64,000 nt of DNA from NCBI GenBank assembly GCA_016788045.1, contig JAEUTG010000054.1, positions 1 to 64,000 of the forward strand, written 5' to 3'. The notes under the pieces were generated by a model. The model saw only the letters and a list, made by a program, of their open reading frames with translations, made no database searches and was not told the origin of the DNA. The translations under genes were made by a program, and so were the position numbers. The DNA is from Bacteroidales bacterium (GTDB lineage: Bacteria; Bacteroidota; Bacteroidia; Bacteroidales; Lentimicrobiaceae). Of the stretch, positions 46,641 through 55,988 are shown piece by piece. The first letter of the stretch is position 1. Each line of letters starts with the position of its first letter.

Positions 46641-47375
46641 ATGACCGCTTTTGATCTTTCAGGAAAAACAATCCTCGTTACCGGCGCCTCTTCCGGACTG
46701 GGCAGGCAAACAGCCGTCACCGCCAGTGAGTTTGGCGCCAGGCTGGTAATAACAGGCCGGAATGAAGCACGGCTCAGTGAGACATTCCGTGAACTAAAAG
46801 GGGACAATCATCTTCAGATCGTGGCCGACCTGACGCTACAGGACGACATCAACCGGCTGGTTGCCGCACTTCCTGAACTCAACGGGGTGGTTCACAGCAC
46901 TGGCATTTCCGATCTTTCACCGGCACGGTTTATCACAGCCGAAACCATTGCAAAAACCTTCAGGATCAGCTTCGATGCTTCGGTTTTGCTTACAGCAGGG
47001 TTGCTCGGGAAGAAAAAACTGGCCAAAGGCAACTGTTCGATTGTGTTTATCTCGTCGATTTCAACGCGGTATCCTTTTGTCGGAGGGGCCATGTACATCA
47101 GTGCCAAGGCAGCACTTGAGGCCTATGCCCGGGTGCTGGCCCTGGAGCTTGCCCCGAAAGGAATCAGGGTGAATTGTGTGGCTCCGGCCTTTGTGCGGAC
47201 ACCCATGCTTGACGAAACAGCCGCCAATTATTCGCAGGAAGCTGTCAACATGATCGAAGCCCGGCAAATCCTCGGCCTCGGCGATCCCACCGATGTAGCC
47301 AATTCCATCGTGTACTACCTGGCCGATGCTTCAAAATGGGTGAGTGCCACCAGCCTGGTGCTGGGAGGAGGATGA
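46641..47375 (+). CDS. SDR-family oxidoreductase (FabG-like)
   Basis: The start at 46641 (MTAFDLSGKTILVTGASSGLG) gives 244 residues, the usual length; the upstream frame runs through the heptamer repeat. NAD(P) motif TGASSGLG, catalytic Ser in FISSISTRYP and YxxxK in YISAKAALE, followed by the APAFVRTPM loop. It probably reduces the 3-oxoacyl-ACP made by the KASIII-like enzyme; this is inference from neighbourhood. Confidence 0.92.
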   Translation: MTAFDLSGKTILVTGASSGLGRQTAVTASEFGARLVITGRNEARLSETFRELKGDNHLQIVADLTLQDDINRLVAALPELNGVVHSTGISDLSPARFITAETIAKTFRISFDASVLLTAGLLGKKKLAKGNCSIVFISSISTRYPFVGGAMYISAKAALEAYARVLALELAPKGIRVNCVAPAFVRTPMLDETAANYSQEAVNMIEARQILGLGDPTDVANSIVYYLADASKWVSATSLVLGGG

Positions 47376-47414
47376 GTTAAATGGCAAATTTTAGAATTTT
47401 GAGAAGAAGAAATG

Positions 47415-47561
47415 AATTTCTAATTTCTAATGTCCAATGTCTATTGTCAGAAATCTAATGTCAAATACCTGATTTACAAAGACATGACTTGAGCACAACT
47501 ATTTCTTTCTTGCTATATGCATTTCAGAAATTTGATTTTTAGAAATTAGAAATTAGAAATT
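47415..47561. repeat. Inverted heptamer arrays AATTTCT ... AGAAATT
   Basis: Two AATTTCT units (47415-47428) and three AGAAATT units (47541-47561) are reverse complements of each other, in the gap between the SDR and GT2 genes. They could form a long hairpin. The rest of the 199-nt gap is AT-rich with scattered partial units. Confidence 0.8.
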
Positions 47562-47574
47562 AACAAATTAACCC

Positions 47575-48492
47575 ATGCCCGACTACTCCATCATCGTTCC
47601 GGTATTCAACAGCTGTCAGTCGCTGGACGAGTTGTTCAGTCAGCTCGACAATGCCATGAAAGGACTTCGCAAATCCTACAGGGTTATTTTTGTGGATGAC
47701 GGCAGTTCGGATGCAAGCTGGGAAAAGTTATCCCTGCTGCAGCAAAAGGTTCCCGACAAGGTAACGGCCATCAGGCTGGCCAGGAATTTCGGTCAGCACA
47801 ATGCCACCCTGTGCGGCATCGCCCAGGCGGATGGGGAATACATCGTTACCATCGACGATGACCTGCAGAACCCGCCTTCTGAAATTGCCCGTCTGATCAC
47901 AACCATGCAGGAAACCGATGCCGACCTGGTTTACGGAATCCCGGCAGATAAAAAACACTCCGCCGCAAGGAATGCCGGAAGTAAAGTCTTAAAAAAAGGT
48001 TCAAAAAGGCTGTTCAGTACCAAAGGCGAAGGCTCATCGTTCAGGCTGATGAAATCGGCCCTGGCCAAAAACCTGCTCAACCATCAGATCAATTTTGTGT
48101 ACATCGACGAAATCTTCAACTGGTACACCAACCACATTGCCTTCGTGAATGTGGATCACCGCCCGAGGCCTTATCAGCAATCGAACTACACCCCCCGTTC
48201 GCTGTTTTCGCTGCTCACCAACCTGGTAATCTATTACACCGCAATCCCGCTCAGACTGATGGTTTACGGAGGATTCTTCTCAGCACTGTTAAGTTTCATT
48301 TTCGGGGTGTTTTTTATCTACCGCAAACTGGTAATGGATGTACCGCTCGGGTTCACCGCGATCATCGTTGCCATTCTGTTCTCAACCAGTGTCATCCTTT
48401 TGTCGTTGGGTGTGATCGGCGAATACCTGAGCCGTATCTATATGGTTCAGAACCGGAAACCGCCTTTTGCTATTAAAGAAATGTTGAAATAA
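47575..48492 (+). CDS. GT2 glycosyltransferase, polyprenyl-phosphate type
   Basis: The 305-residue product opens with SIIVPVFNSCQSLDELFSQL and has VIFVDDGSSD, the acceptor/metal motif TIDDDLQNPP and two C-terminal TM helices (LMVYGGFFSALLSFIFGVFFIY; TAIIVAILFSTSVILLSLGVI). This is the dolichyl-phosphate-mannose synthase/ArnC/GtrB layout. It transfers a sugar from a nucleotide donor to undecaprenyl phosphate on the cytoplasmic face. The TMTC-like enzyme at 37893 may use the product. Confidence 0.92.
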   Translation: MPDYSIIVPVFNSCQSLDELFSQLDNAMKGLRKSYRVIFVDDGSSDASWEKLSLLQQKVPDKVTAIRLARNFGQHNATLCGIAQADGEYIVTIDDDLQNPPSEIARLITTMQETDADLVYGIPADKKHSAARNAGSKVLKKGSKRLFSTKGEGSSFRLMKSALAKNLLNHQINFVYIDEIFNWYTNHIAFVNVDHRPRPYQQSNYTPRSLFSLLTNLVIYYTAIPLRLMVYGGFFSALLSFIFGVFFIYRKLVMDVPLGFTAIIVAILFSTSVILLSLGVIGEYLSRIYMVQNRKPPFAIKEMLK

Positions 48493-48509
48493 GAAATTGA
48501 ATTAAAATA

Positions 48510-48627
48510 TGCCACGAAGACCCAAAGGCACGAAGATTCACAATACTTTATTGCATTAGTAATTTCTTGAACTTTTATTAATCCAATCGCACTTTGTGCT
48601 TCTTTGTGCCCTGGTGACTTAGTGGCA
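48510..48627. repeat. Imperfect inverted repeat between GT2 and GNAT genes
   Basis: The left arm begins TGCCACGAAGACCCAAAGGC (48510) and the right arm, reverse-complemented, TGCCACTAAGTCACCAGGGC (ends 48627); both continue with GCAC-AAG words. The arms enclose ~45 nt. It occupies most of the 157-nt gap and looks like a REP/MITE-type hairpin. Confidence 0.65.
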
Positions 48628-48649
48628 ATAATTTATTCAGCGTAATATT

Positions 48650-49333
48650 ATGAAACTCTTCAAATACGGCATCATTCTAGAGCGTCTGAAGGAGGCGGAT
48701 ATTGAACTGGTCAGGCAGTGGCGGAATTCTGATCCGGTGAGGCTGAATATGGAATACCGTGAAATCATAGGTCCTGATCAGCAGCTGGAGTGGTACAGAT
48801 CGGTCAATAACCTGGAGAACAATTACATGCTCGTGTATTATCAGGGCGAAAAGATCGGTTTGCTGAACGATAAAAACATAGACTGGGAAGCCCGTACCTC
48901 TGAGTCGGGTTTGTTTCTGGGCGAAACCCGTTACCATGCCACCTTTGTCCCCTTGCTGATTTCGATCGCCGGCATTGAATCCAACTTTTTCTTCCTCAAC
49001 TGGCAGAAACAGTTTGCCCACATCCTTCGCGATAACCGTAAAGCCATCAGCCTGAACACCAGCCTGGGCTACACCCTCTGTACCGGACAGGATTTCGCTG
49101 AAAATCAATTGTATGTACTTACGCCTGAGGCCTTTGAAGCCACTGCCGGTAAAATAAGAAAAGCCGTGAGGGCCCTTGCCGGGGATGATAGCCAGCCCCG
49201 TTTGTTGCTCGAACCCGAAGACTACTCCAGCGGATTTGCCCGGATGGTTGAATCATGCCTGAATCAGACTGGTTCTCACCTGGTCAGAAAAGAGACAACG
49301 GAAGGCGTTTGGTTCACAGTACGGAAAAACTAA
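48650..49333 (+). CDS. GNAT-like acetyltransferase
   Basis: The N-terminal ~150 of 227 residues resemble GNAT acyltransferases acting on amino sugars (ILERLKEADIELVRQWRNSDPVRLNMEYREIIGPDQQLEWYRSV, EKIGLLNDKNIDWEARTSESGLFLG, LRDNRKAISLNTSLGYTL). The C-terminal ~75 residues are unassigned. Its position at the end of the acyl/glycosyl gene set suggests N-acylation of a sugar; the acyl donor could be acetyl-CoA or the locus-made acyl-ACP. The motif match is moderate. Confidence 0.75.
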   Translation: MKLFKYGIILERLKEADIELVRQWRNSDPVRLNMEYREIIGPDQQLEWYRSVNNLENNYMLVYYQGEKIGLLNDKNIDWEARTSESGLFLGETRYHATFVPLLISIAGIESNFFFLNWQKQFAHILRDNRKAISLNTSLGYTLCTGQDFAENQLYVLTPEAFEATAGKIRKAVRALAGDDSQPRLLLEPEDYSSGFARMVESCLNQTGSHLVRKETTEGVWFTVRKN

Positions 49334-49445
49334 CGGAAAGCCGAAGAATATCACCTTCAAAATTATCACTCTCGCTTTCAATAATCCTGTATAACAGTCA
49401 ATTATAAATATATCTATCCAGGCTCAATAATAAATCGGTCTTTTA

Positions 49446-49475
49446 TTGTCCTGATTCATCTATTTTTCTAATTTG
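49446..49475 (+). promoter_or_regulatory. Promoter of the RyR/STAND operon
   Basis: TTG at 49446-49448, exactly 20 nt, then TAATTTG at 49469-49475. The first start codon is 30 nt beyond, so the operon is transcribed independently of the biosynthetic genes to its left. Confidence 0.7.
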
Positions 49476-49505
49476 CATTGAAATTCACATCCGAAAATTT
49501 CCGAT

Positions 49506-51185
49506 ATGATCGCTTCATTTCTGAGAAAGTATTTCCCGCTGATTCTGGTTGGCCTGGCCATACTCGCAGCGGTTCCGGGCTTCATAATTTACTACAGGGA
49601 CAACAGTATTTCTTTCGACATCACCGACCTGGCCTACGATGTTTTTCAGCTGTTTCCGATCAACAGTAGTTTTGAACCCACCCGTGTGAACCTGTTGCTC
49701 AATGTGGCGCGATTTCTGGCACCACTTTCTTTAGCAACGGTATTGATCCAGGGGTTTGTCAGGCTTTTCTCACTCAGATTCAGGGAGCAGGAGATCAGGA
49801 AGTTCAGGAATCATGTCATCGTTGCCGGGGATTCGGAGAACAACAGAAAACTCGCCCGCAACCTGAAATCGGAGGATAAACAATATGTTCTTTTAACTGC
49901 TGACCCCGAAAACGACCCCCAGGCCCTGCCCGATGATGATCTGTTTGTTCTGACTATCCCTCAGTACGATATTCATGCGTTGAAAAAAGCAGGTATTAAA
50001 AAAGCGAAATATCTGATAATTTCATTCGCGAACGATACGGACGCACTGCAGCTTGCCTCCCGTCTTTCTGAAAGCATGTCGCGGGAGGAAATAACACATC
50101 AGCCCGATATTCTTGTATTGTTTAATAATCCAGCCTGGGCTGAATACTGCAACGATCTGGGCATCACCTGGCAGGTAAGCAACGGATTTAAACCAGATTC
50201 CCAGGTAAAATTCCGCTTCCTCAATCACACCGACGCAGCTGTCAGAAGGGTGATGCTGCAGCATGCCCCCGACATTTACAGCCGGGTTGACCAGCCTGAC
50301 AGCAACCATCCCGGAATCTCAATCGTCGGATGGAATCTGGTGTGTGAAAGGCTTTTGCTGAACCTGGCCCGCAATTCCCATTACCTGAATCATAAAATGC
50401 TGCAGGTTCATCTTTTCGCGGATGACCTTGCCACATTTACTGAATTCAAGGCCCGTTATCAGCTGGATAAAGTGATCAGGATCAATGAGCACACCTATGC
50501 AGAGCTTGCCGGTGCGGAGCATCAGGTTCCCGTGGTATATATCACTGAACAATCCGACGAGAAACTCCTGCTGATCCTTGCTGAGATCCGCCGCAGTGCA
50601 GCCCTGTCGGGTGCCACCCGCATCGTACTTTCGGATCGCAGCGATTCCATAGCGGGTCTTATCCGTGAATCCGGGCATCTGTTTACCGATCTTTCCGCAG
50701 AGTCGACGCAATTCAACACCCTGGTGGATGAATCCATCGACAGGCTGGCTCAGATCATCCATCAGGAGTACCTGAACAGCCTCCCGTCGGTGAACCCCGA
50801 AATCCCCACCCACCGCAGCTGGGAGCAACTGCCCGATGAAATCCGCAACCGCAACAGGGCCCAGGCCGATCATCTCTGGGTAAAGCTCCGTTCGCTCAAT
50901 GCTGAAATGGTTCCACTGCACGAAGCGGGCGAAACAATTGACATCACCACTGATCCCCGATTTGAAGCACTGAGCAAGGCCGAACATCACCGCTGGAATG
51001 CCTATATGCTGACCACCGGTTGGAGGCCAGGATCAGAAAGGGATGAACAGCGTAAAATTCATCCTGACATCATTCCCTATGAAGAGCTGACAGAACAGAA
51101 AAGAATCTATGATCGCAACACCCTGAAGAACATTGATATACTGGCAAGGGCAATGGATTGCAAGATTATCTGCAGGAAAAAATGA
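49506..51185 (+). CDS. Membrane TrkA-N-like protein with C-terminal RyR domain
   Basis: The 559-residue product has two N-terminal TM helices (~10-29 and ~66-86). A TrkA-N/RCK-like Rossmann region follows (from ~102, HVIVAGDSENNRKLARNL; the glycine motif is degenerate), with a second Rossmann-like half around 271-390 (ISIVGWNLVCERLLLNLA). At ~440-545 there is a RyR domain (DEIRNRNRAQADHLW, AEHHRWNAYMLTTGWRPGSERDEQRKIHPDIIPYEEL, YDRNTLKNI), the module first known from ryanodine receptors. The layout is a membrane-tethered ligand sensor, perhaps for a nucleotide; I cannot tell which ligand. The STAND ATPase gene starts 17 nt downstream, so they share a transcript. Confidence 0.85.
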   Translation: MIASFLRKYFPLILVGLAILAAVPGFIIYYRDNSISFDITDLAYDVFQLFPINSSFEPTRVNLLLNVARFLAPLSLATVLIQGFVRLFSLRFREQEIRKFRNHVIVAGDSENNRKLARNLKSEDKQYVLLTADPENDPQALPDDDLFVLTIPQYDIHALKKAGIKKAKYLIISFANDTDALQLASRLSESMSREEITHQPDILVLFNNPAWAEYCNDLGITWQVSNGFKPDSQVKFRFLNHTDAAVRRVMLQHAPDIYSRVDQPDSNHPGISIVGWNLVCERLLLNLARNSHYLNHKMLQVHLFADDLATFTEFKARYQLDKVIRINEHTYAELAGAEHQVPVVYITEQSDEKLLLILAEIRRSAALSGATRIVLSDRSDSIAGLIRESGHLFTDLSAESTQFNTLVDESIDRLAQIIHQEYLNSLPSVNPEIPTHRSWEQLPDEIRNRNRAQADHLWVKLRSLNAEMVPLHEAGETIDITTDPRFEALSKAEHHRWNAYMLTTGWRPGSERDEQRKIHPDIIPYEELTEQKRIYDRNTLKNIDILARAMDCKIICRKK

Positions 51186-51202
51186 TCTATAAAAGTTGAA
51201 AA

Positions 51203-54200
51203 ATGAAACTAAAAAAACGGTTCATCCGCATCTTCATCTCCTCTACTTTCAGCGACATGATGCAGGAACGCGAATACCTGATGAAAATTATCTTTCCTGA
51301 ACTGCGAAAAAGATGTAAAGTCAGGTTTCTGGAAATCACCGAGGTGGACCTCCGTTGGGGAATCCCTGAAACAGACTCAAAGGAAGGAAAAGTAATAGAA
51401 ATCTGCCTTAACGAAATCGATAAAAGCAGGCCCTATTTCATCGGGATTCTCGGCAACCGCTACGGATGGATTCCTGAAGCGGAAGAATATCAGAAACATG
51501 CCAGGATCATTGAAGAATTTCCATGGGCAAAATCTGATATTGATGCGGGTTTAAGCATCACCGAAATGGAGATACAATACGGGGTTTTGCGCAACCCGGC
51601 CATGGATGGCAAGGCATTCTTCTATCTGAAGCAGGGTGAGGATGGAACTAAGGAAGAAGAAACCTCCCTCAAAAAACTGAATTCCCTGAAAAAGAACCTC
51701 AAAAACCAGGATGTCTTTCCCGTACGTGATTATGCTGATATTGAATCACTTGGTAAAATGATTCTTGAAGACCTCTGGGATCAGATTGACCGCGACTACC
51801 CTGCGGCAGACATTCCTGATGAGCATGAACTGGAGGCGCTTGAGCAGCACATTTTCAGTGAGGAACATACGCGTTTTTACAAAGACTACAACCATTCCAT
51901 CGAAAGCGTAAAATCGTTGCTGGAGACAAACCGCAAAGTCTTAGTTTTCAGTGAACCCGGACAAGGAAAAACCGCACTGCTCTCGAACCTGATCAGCGTT
52001 TTAGACGATGATCGTATCGTGCTCCCTTATTTCTGCGGTTCAACTCCAAAAAGCAACAGTGCGGAGAATGTGGCCCTCTTCTTCGCTGAATCAATCAAGC
52101 GACAATTCGGTACAGGGCTGCGCATACCGGCAAAAGCAGAGAATCCCGCTGACCTGCTTTCGGCGTTTCTTGACAGCATCCCGAAGGAAACCCGCGTAAT
52201 TGTGCTGATCGATGGGTTGGATCAGTTGGTTACAGCCTCAGGTGAAGACCGGTTACAGTGGATTCCCGGTAACCTGCCATCAAATGCCAGTCTGCTGTTC
52301 TCTACTTCATCCGAATCGCAGTTGGCAATCCTGCAGAAAATGGATTTCGCGCTGGAAATGCTCAGCAGCATTCAACCCGAGGCCATTGACGACATCACTT
52401 CCGGATACCTTGCTTCATACTCAAAGAAACTCCCGGATTCGCTGCTTCAGCATATTGCTGCATTTCCCCTGGCAGGTAAACCAGTAGTTCTGTTTACCCT
52501 GCTTCATGAACTCCGGCTGTTCGGGCGTCACGAAGAACTTGAATCACACATCGCATACTACACCTCAACAGGGAATACCGATGATTTTTTTACCGCCTAC
52601 CTCTCCTCCCTTGAAACAGATCTCGGTGACGAATCCTTCAACCTGAAAGGGGTGCTGACTTCCATCCACCTTTCAGTGAATGGGCTTACCGAAAATGAGA
52701 TCATCGGTATCAACGGTATTTCGCGCCTGAGGTGGTCTCAACTGCTCAACACCATCGGCCATCACCTGACAAACAGAAGTGGAATTCTCAGGTTCAGCAA
52801 TCAATACCTGAGTAAAGCCATTCAACAGATCTATCTGAATGAAGATTCCAGGGTACTGCACTTTCTGCAACCATTGCTGAACCACTTCAGGGACCGGTTC
52901 CGGAAGGTTTACGGGAAGTCCGGCGCAGAAGAACTCCCCCGCATCCTTGAAGAGCTCCCTTCCTTGTGTGTTAAGGCAAACGATGTGAAAACACTCAGGG
53001 AGTTAATAAGTTACACCCCAGCCCTGATCATTCTGGCTGAAAAATATACCGACAAAACAGGACTTTTTCTCGGGTTGGTACGGTCAGAATACGACCTTCA
53101 GGCTGAGCTCACCACCGGGCTGGAGCATTACTGGCAAAGCGGAATTCCGGACGATGAGAAAATAAGGTCGGCGTTCTATACCGGACTTATGTTATCCATG
53201 CACGATTCACCGCTGCATGCTGTGGAATTCTTCAAAAAAGCACTGACCATTTTCAACCAGAGCAGGACCAGAAGCACCTTTGTACTACTCAGCCTGAAAG
53301 AACTTTCAACGTGTTACAGTCAGCTCGGGCAATATGAATTATCCTCTTACATTCTGGGCAACCTGCTGCCCTACCAGCATGACGAAGAGCTGGCAGATAT
53401 GCTTGATCTGCTTGCTCAGGAGTTCAAGAATTCAGGACAATCTGCTATGGCAGAAGCACTTATGAAGGACACTGTTTCCTTCTTTGGAAGCCGTTTTGGT
53501 TCTCAAAGCCTGAGGCTGGCCGTCCAGTACAACAACCTTGGCAGGGTCTATGATGGCAGAAAAGAGTTCAGGCTTGCAGAAGAATACTACCTGAAAGCCA
53601 GTGAAATTGCCTATGATCAGGTGGGTCCTGATCACGCACTTTACCAGCAGATTCAGTCGAACATCGGCATACTGTATATGAGCAATCAACGGCTGGAAGA
53701 GGCAGAGGAGGTCTTTCTGAGGGTTCTCGGGATCCGTAAGGCCTTATATGGAACAATGCACCGTCTCACACTTAAAACCTTCAACAGCCTTGGTGTCTGC
53801 AAATCACTGCAGGGGAATACCGACGAAGCTTCTGAGATCCTTGAAGCTACTGCCTCCATGCAATCTGAATTGCTGGGGCCGGGTCACAACGACACCCTGA
53901 TCACCCAGGCCAACCTCGCCGATTGCTTTCAGAAAGCCGGAAAACTGCCCCAGGCCGAAACCCTGCTGAAAGCAGTACTCGAAAGCACAATCAACCAATA
54001 CGGCGAAGTCCAGGAACAAACCATCAACACCCTGATGGCCCTGACCGATGTACTTGCTCAGATGGAGAAACCGGATGAAGCGGTGAGCTATTATGATTTT
54101 GCCATTCGCTTGCAGCAGGCTTTCTATGGTGAACAGCATCCGATAACCGGTTTAACCCGCTACAAAAGGGCACGTCTGAAAATCAGCCAGAATTTATGGA

Positions 54201-55246
54201 ACAACGACGACATCTCGGATTTCATCCGCTGGTCACTCTACAAGGCTTCACAATGCAACGAAAGTAAAGATCTTTCAGGATCGGAATCATATTACCTTGA
54301 TATAGAGAATGTTGTTGAATCATGTCTTAAAGGGAATCACCCGGCCATCTTTGATGCCTGGGACAACCTGGCAGGGATATACCATCGGCTGAAAGAATAT
54401 GCAAAAGCAGCGAAGTACTGCAACCGCATTGCTTCCATGGCCCAGGCATCTTATGGTGAAGGCTCCCCGGCTGTGCTGGAATACCTGACCCTACAGGCTT
54501 TCAACCTCTACAAAGACGGGAACCGGGGCGAATGCTTCGGAATACTGCAACAACTCGGCAACCATCATGATGACCTGATGAATTTTAAAAAACAATACAT
54601 CGTCAACATGTACCGTGAGATGCTCGGGTTTTTCAATCAGCTCAGTCAGTTGCTTCAACGGTCCGAAGCAGAGCAACCACGGGTTGAACACCTCTACGCT
54701 CAGGTTGAAAGCCTTACTGGTGAAGCCATTCATGACTACCAGGCAGGAAAAACTGACCGTTCATTAACCTTGTTTGACCAGGCCATTAACCATGCAGAAG
54801 AACTCAACAACAGCTATTCCATGGTTTACCCGGCTCCCTTCCTTCACAAAGCCAGTATTCTGGAGGAAGCCGGTGAACACGGACAGGCGCTGGAGTTGGT
54901 GAATGCAGGGATTACCCATGTTACGCGCTGGAATGCTGAGCTTGATGAACGGACCTTTTATTTCTATAAGCTGGCTGCTGAAATCCTCATTGAACTCAAA
55001 CAACAGGCAGAGGCTGCAGAATACCTCAGGCTGGCTCATCTTGTAAACCGTAAACAGAAAGAATATCCTGATCAGGATACCTTGTCGCTCAACATAACCC
55101 GCTTAACCTGGCTGCTTGAAAGCGAAAAATACGAAGAAGCCCTGGAACTGCTCGATGAGAGTATTCCACTGAGTATCCGGTTTGCCGGCGCTGATGACCA
55201 AAGCACAAAATGGCTGCAAAACCTCAAAGAGCAACTTTCGGCCTGA
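51203..55246 (+). CDS. DUF4062-NACHT-TPR STAND ATPase, 1,347 residues
   Basis: Residues 5-200 form a DUF4062 domain (FIRIFISSTFSDMMQEREYL, EVDLRWGIPE, PYFIGILGNRYGWIPE), as in TEP1 and NPHP3. The NTPase follows with Walker A SEPGQGKTALL (250-260; the usual first Gly is Ser) and Walker B VIVLIDGLDQL (332-342, NACHT-like). After a helical stretch the C-terminal half (~660-1340) is TPR of the kinesin-light-chain type (LAVQYNNLGRVYDGRKEFRLAEEYYLKASEIAYDQVGPDH, LKTFNSLGVCKSLQGNTDEASEILEAT). STAND proteins are switches: a sensor repeat region opens the ATPase, which oligomerises and activates an effector. Here DUF4062 would be effector or adaptor and TPRs the sensor. No nuclease or protease motif was seen, so the output is unknown. 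Confidence 0.92.
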   Translation: MKLKKRFIRIFISSTFSDMMQEREYLMKIIFPELRKRCKVRFLEITEVDLRWGIPETDSKEGKVIEICLNEIDKSRPYFIGILGNRYGWIPEAEEYQKHARIIEEFPWAKSDIDAGLSITEMEIQYGVLRNPAMDGKAFFYLKQGEDGTKEEETSLKKLNSLKKNLKNQDVFPVRDYADIESLGKMILEDLWDQIDRDYPAADIPDEHELEALEQHIFSEEHTRFYKDYNHSIESVKSLLETNRKVLVFSEPGQGKTALLSNLISVLDDDRIVLPYFCGSTPKSNSAENVALFFAESIKRQFGTGLRIPAKAENPADLLSAFLDSIPKETRVIVLIDGLDQLVTASGEDRLQWIPGNLPSNASLLFSTSSESQLAILQKMDFALEMLSSIQPEAIDDITSGYLASYSKKLPDSLLQHIAAFPLAGKPVVLFTLLHELRLFGRHEELESHIAYYTSTGNTDDFFTAYLSSLETDLGDESFNLKGVLTSIHLSVNGLTENEIIGINGISRLRWSQLLNTIGHHLTNRSGILRFSNQYLSKAIQQIYLNEDSRVLHFLQPLLNHFRDRFRKVYGKSGAEELPRILEELPSLCVKANDVKTLRELISYTPALIILAEKYTDKTGLFLGLVRSEYDLQAELTTGLEHYWQSGIPDDEKIRSAFYTGLMLSMHDSPLHAVEFFKKALTIFNQSRTRSTFVLLSLKELSTCYSQLGQYELSSYILGNLLPYQHDEELADMLDLLAQEFKNSGQSAMAEALMKDTVSFFGSRFGSQSLRLAVQYNNLGRVYDGRKEFRLAEEYYLKASEIAYDQVGPDHALYQQIQSNIGILYMSNQRLEEAEEVFLRVLGIRKALYGTMHRLTLKTFNSLGVCKSLQGNTDEASEILEATASMQSELLGPGHNDTLITQANLADCFQKAGKLPQAETLLKAVLESTINQYGEVQEQTINTLMALTDVLAQMEKPDEAVSYYDFAIRLQQAFYGEQHPITGLTRYKRARLKISQNLWNNDDISDFIRWSLYKASQCNESKDLSGSESYYLDIENVVESCLKGNHPAIFDAWDNLAGIYHRLKEYAKAAKYCNRIASMAQASYGEGSPAVLEYLTLQAFNLYKDGNRGECFGILQQLGNHHDDLMNFKKQYIVNMYREMLGFFNQLSQLLQRSEAEQPRVEHLYAQVESLTGEAIHDYQAGKTDRSLTLFDQAINHAEELNNSYSMVYPAPFLHKASILEEAGEHGQALELVNAGITHVTRWNAELDERTFYFYKLAAEILIELKQQAEAAEYLRLAHLVNRKQKEYPDQDTLSLNITRLTWLLESEKYEEALELLDESIPLSIRFAGADDQSTKWLQNLKEQLSA

Positions 55247-55275
55247 TGAAAACAGACACCTAACAATTTAGCCAG

Positions 55276-55944
55276 ATGGAAAACACCACCGATAATAGCC
55301 TTTCACTGCTTCAGGAGACCTTCGATACCCTGGAAGCAATCATGCCGGCCACAGCCGCTGAAACCAGAGAAAAAAGCAACAGGATTGCCCGGATCCTTGA
55401 AGGAAGGTTAACTCCGGAACAGTGCCGGAAAGTCTGTAACCTGGTTTATGCAACCTACAAAATTCTACCCGACCGCAACCGGCAAGTGCTTGAATCCAGG
55501 GTCAGATTGTATTGCGAAGACAGAATTTCCGAGGATGAGGCCAGTAAAATATTGAATATCATCGTTTTCAATACTGAAACCCTGACAGATGAAACCGACA
55601 TCCTTTCAGGGATGATTCAGGCAAATTCAGGTCTTGGAATCAATGCAGGAACAGGAGATGAGGTTGAAAATGCCTCCGGCGAGTTCGGACTTGACCCGAC
55701 CAATCCGATACCTGTCAACGGTATCGATATGATTGACGATTATTTCAGTAAACTGAAGCTGGTAACCGGCGAACTGATCAGCTATACCCGAAAAGGTTCA
55801 ATCCTCGCCGAAAATCTTCCCAATCCCGTGGATGTTTACCAGATTTATAATGCGGAAAGTGAAAACATCGCAACCCTTTACATATATGCATACCACGGCC
55901 GGATGTCGGGCAAGGCCCCTCAGGGATTCAGGCTAAGGGTGTAG
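55276..55944 (+). CDS. Unrecognised 222-residue protein in the STAND operon
   Basis: It starts 29 nt after the STAND gene, same strand. Residues ~1-115 are predicted helical (SLLQETFDTLEAIMPATAAETREKSNRIARILEGRLTPEQCRKVCNLVYATYKILP). After an acidic Gly/Asn linker (~120-140) a compact C-terminal domain follows (NPIPVNGIDMIDDYFSKLKLVTGELISYTRKGSILAENLPNPVDVYQIYNAESENIATLYIYAYHGRMSGKAPQGFRL). No signal peptide or TM helix. I know no family with this pattern. By position it could be an effector, regulator or immunity-like partner of the STAND protein. Confidence 0.85.
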   Translation: MENTTDNSLSLLQETFDTLEAIMPATAAETREKSNRIARILEGRLTPEQCRKVCNLVYATYKILPDRNRQVLESRVRLYCEDRISEDEASKILNIIVFNTETLTDETDILSGMIQANSGLGINAGTGDEVENASGEFGLDPTNPIPVNGIDMIDDYFSKLKLVTGELISYTRKGSILAENLPNPVDVYQIYNAESENIATLYIYAYHGRMSGKAPQGFRLRV

Positions 55945-55988
55945 CCTTTGAATCGTTCCGCTTATGATACGGCTACCTGTAAGGCGGA

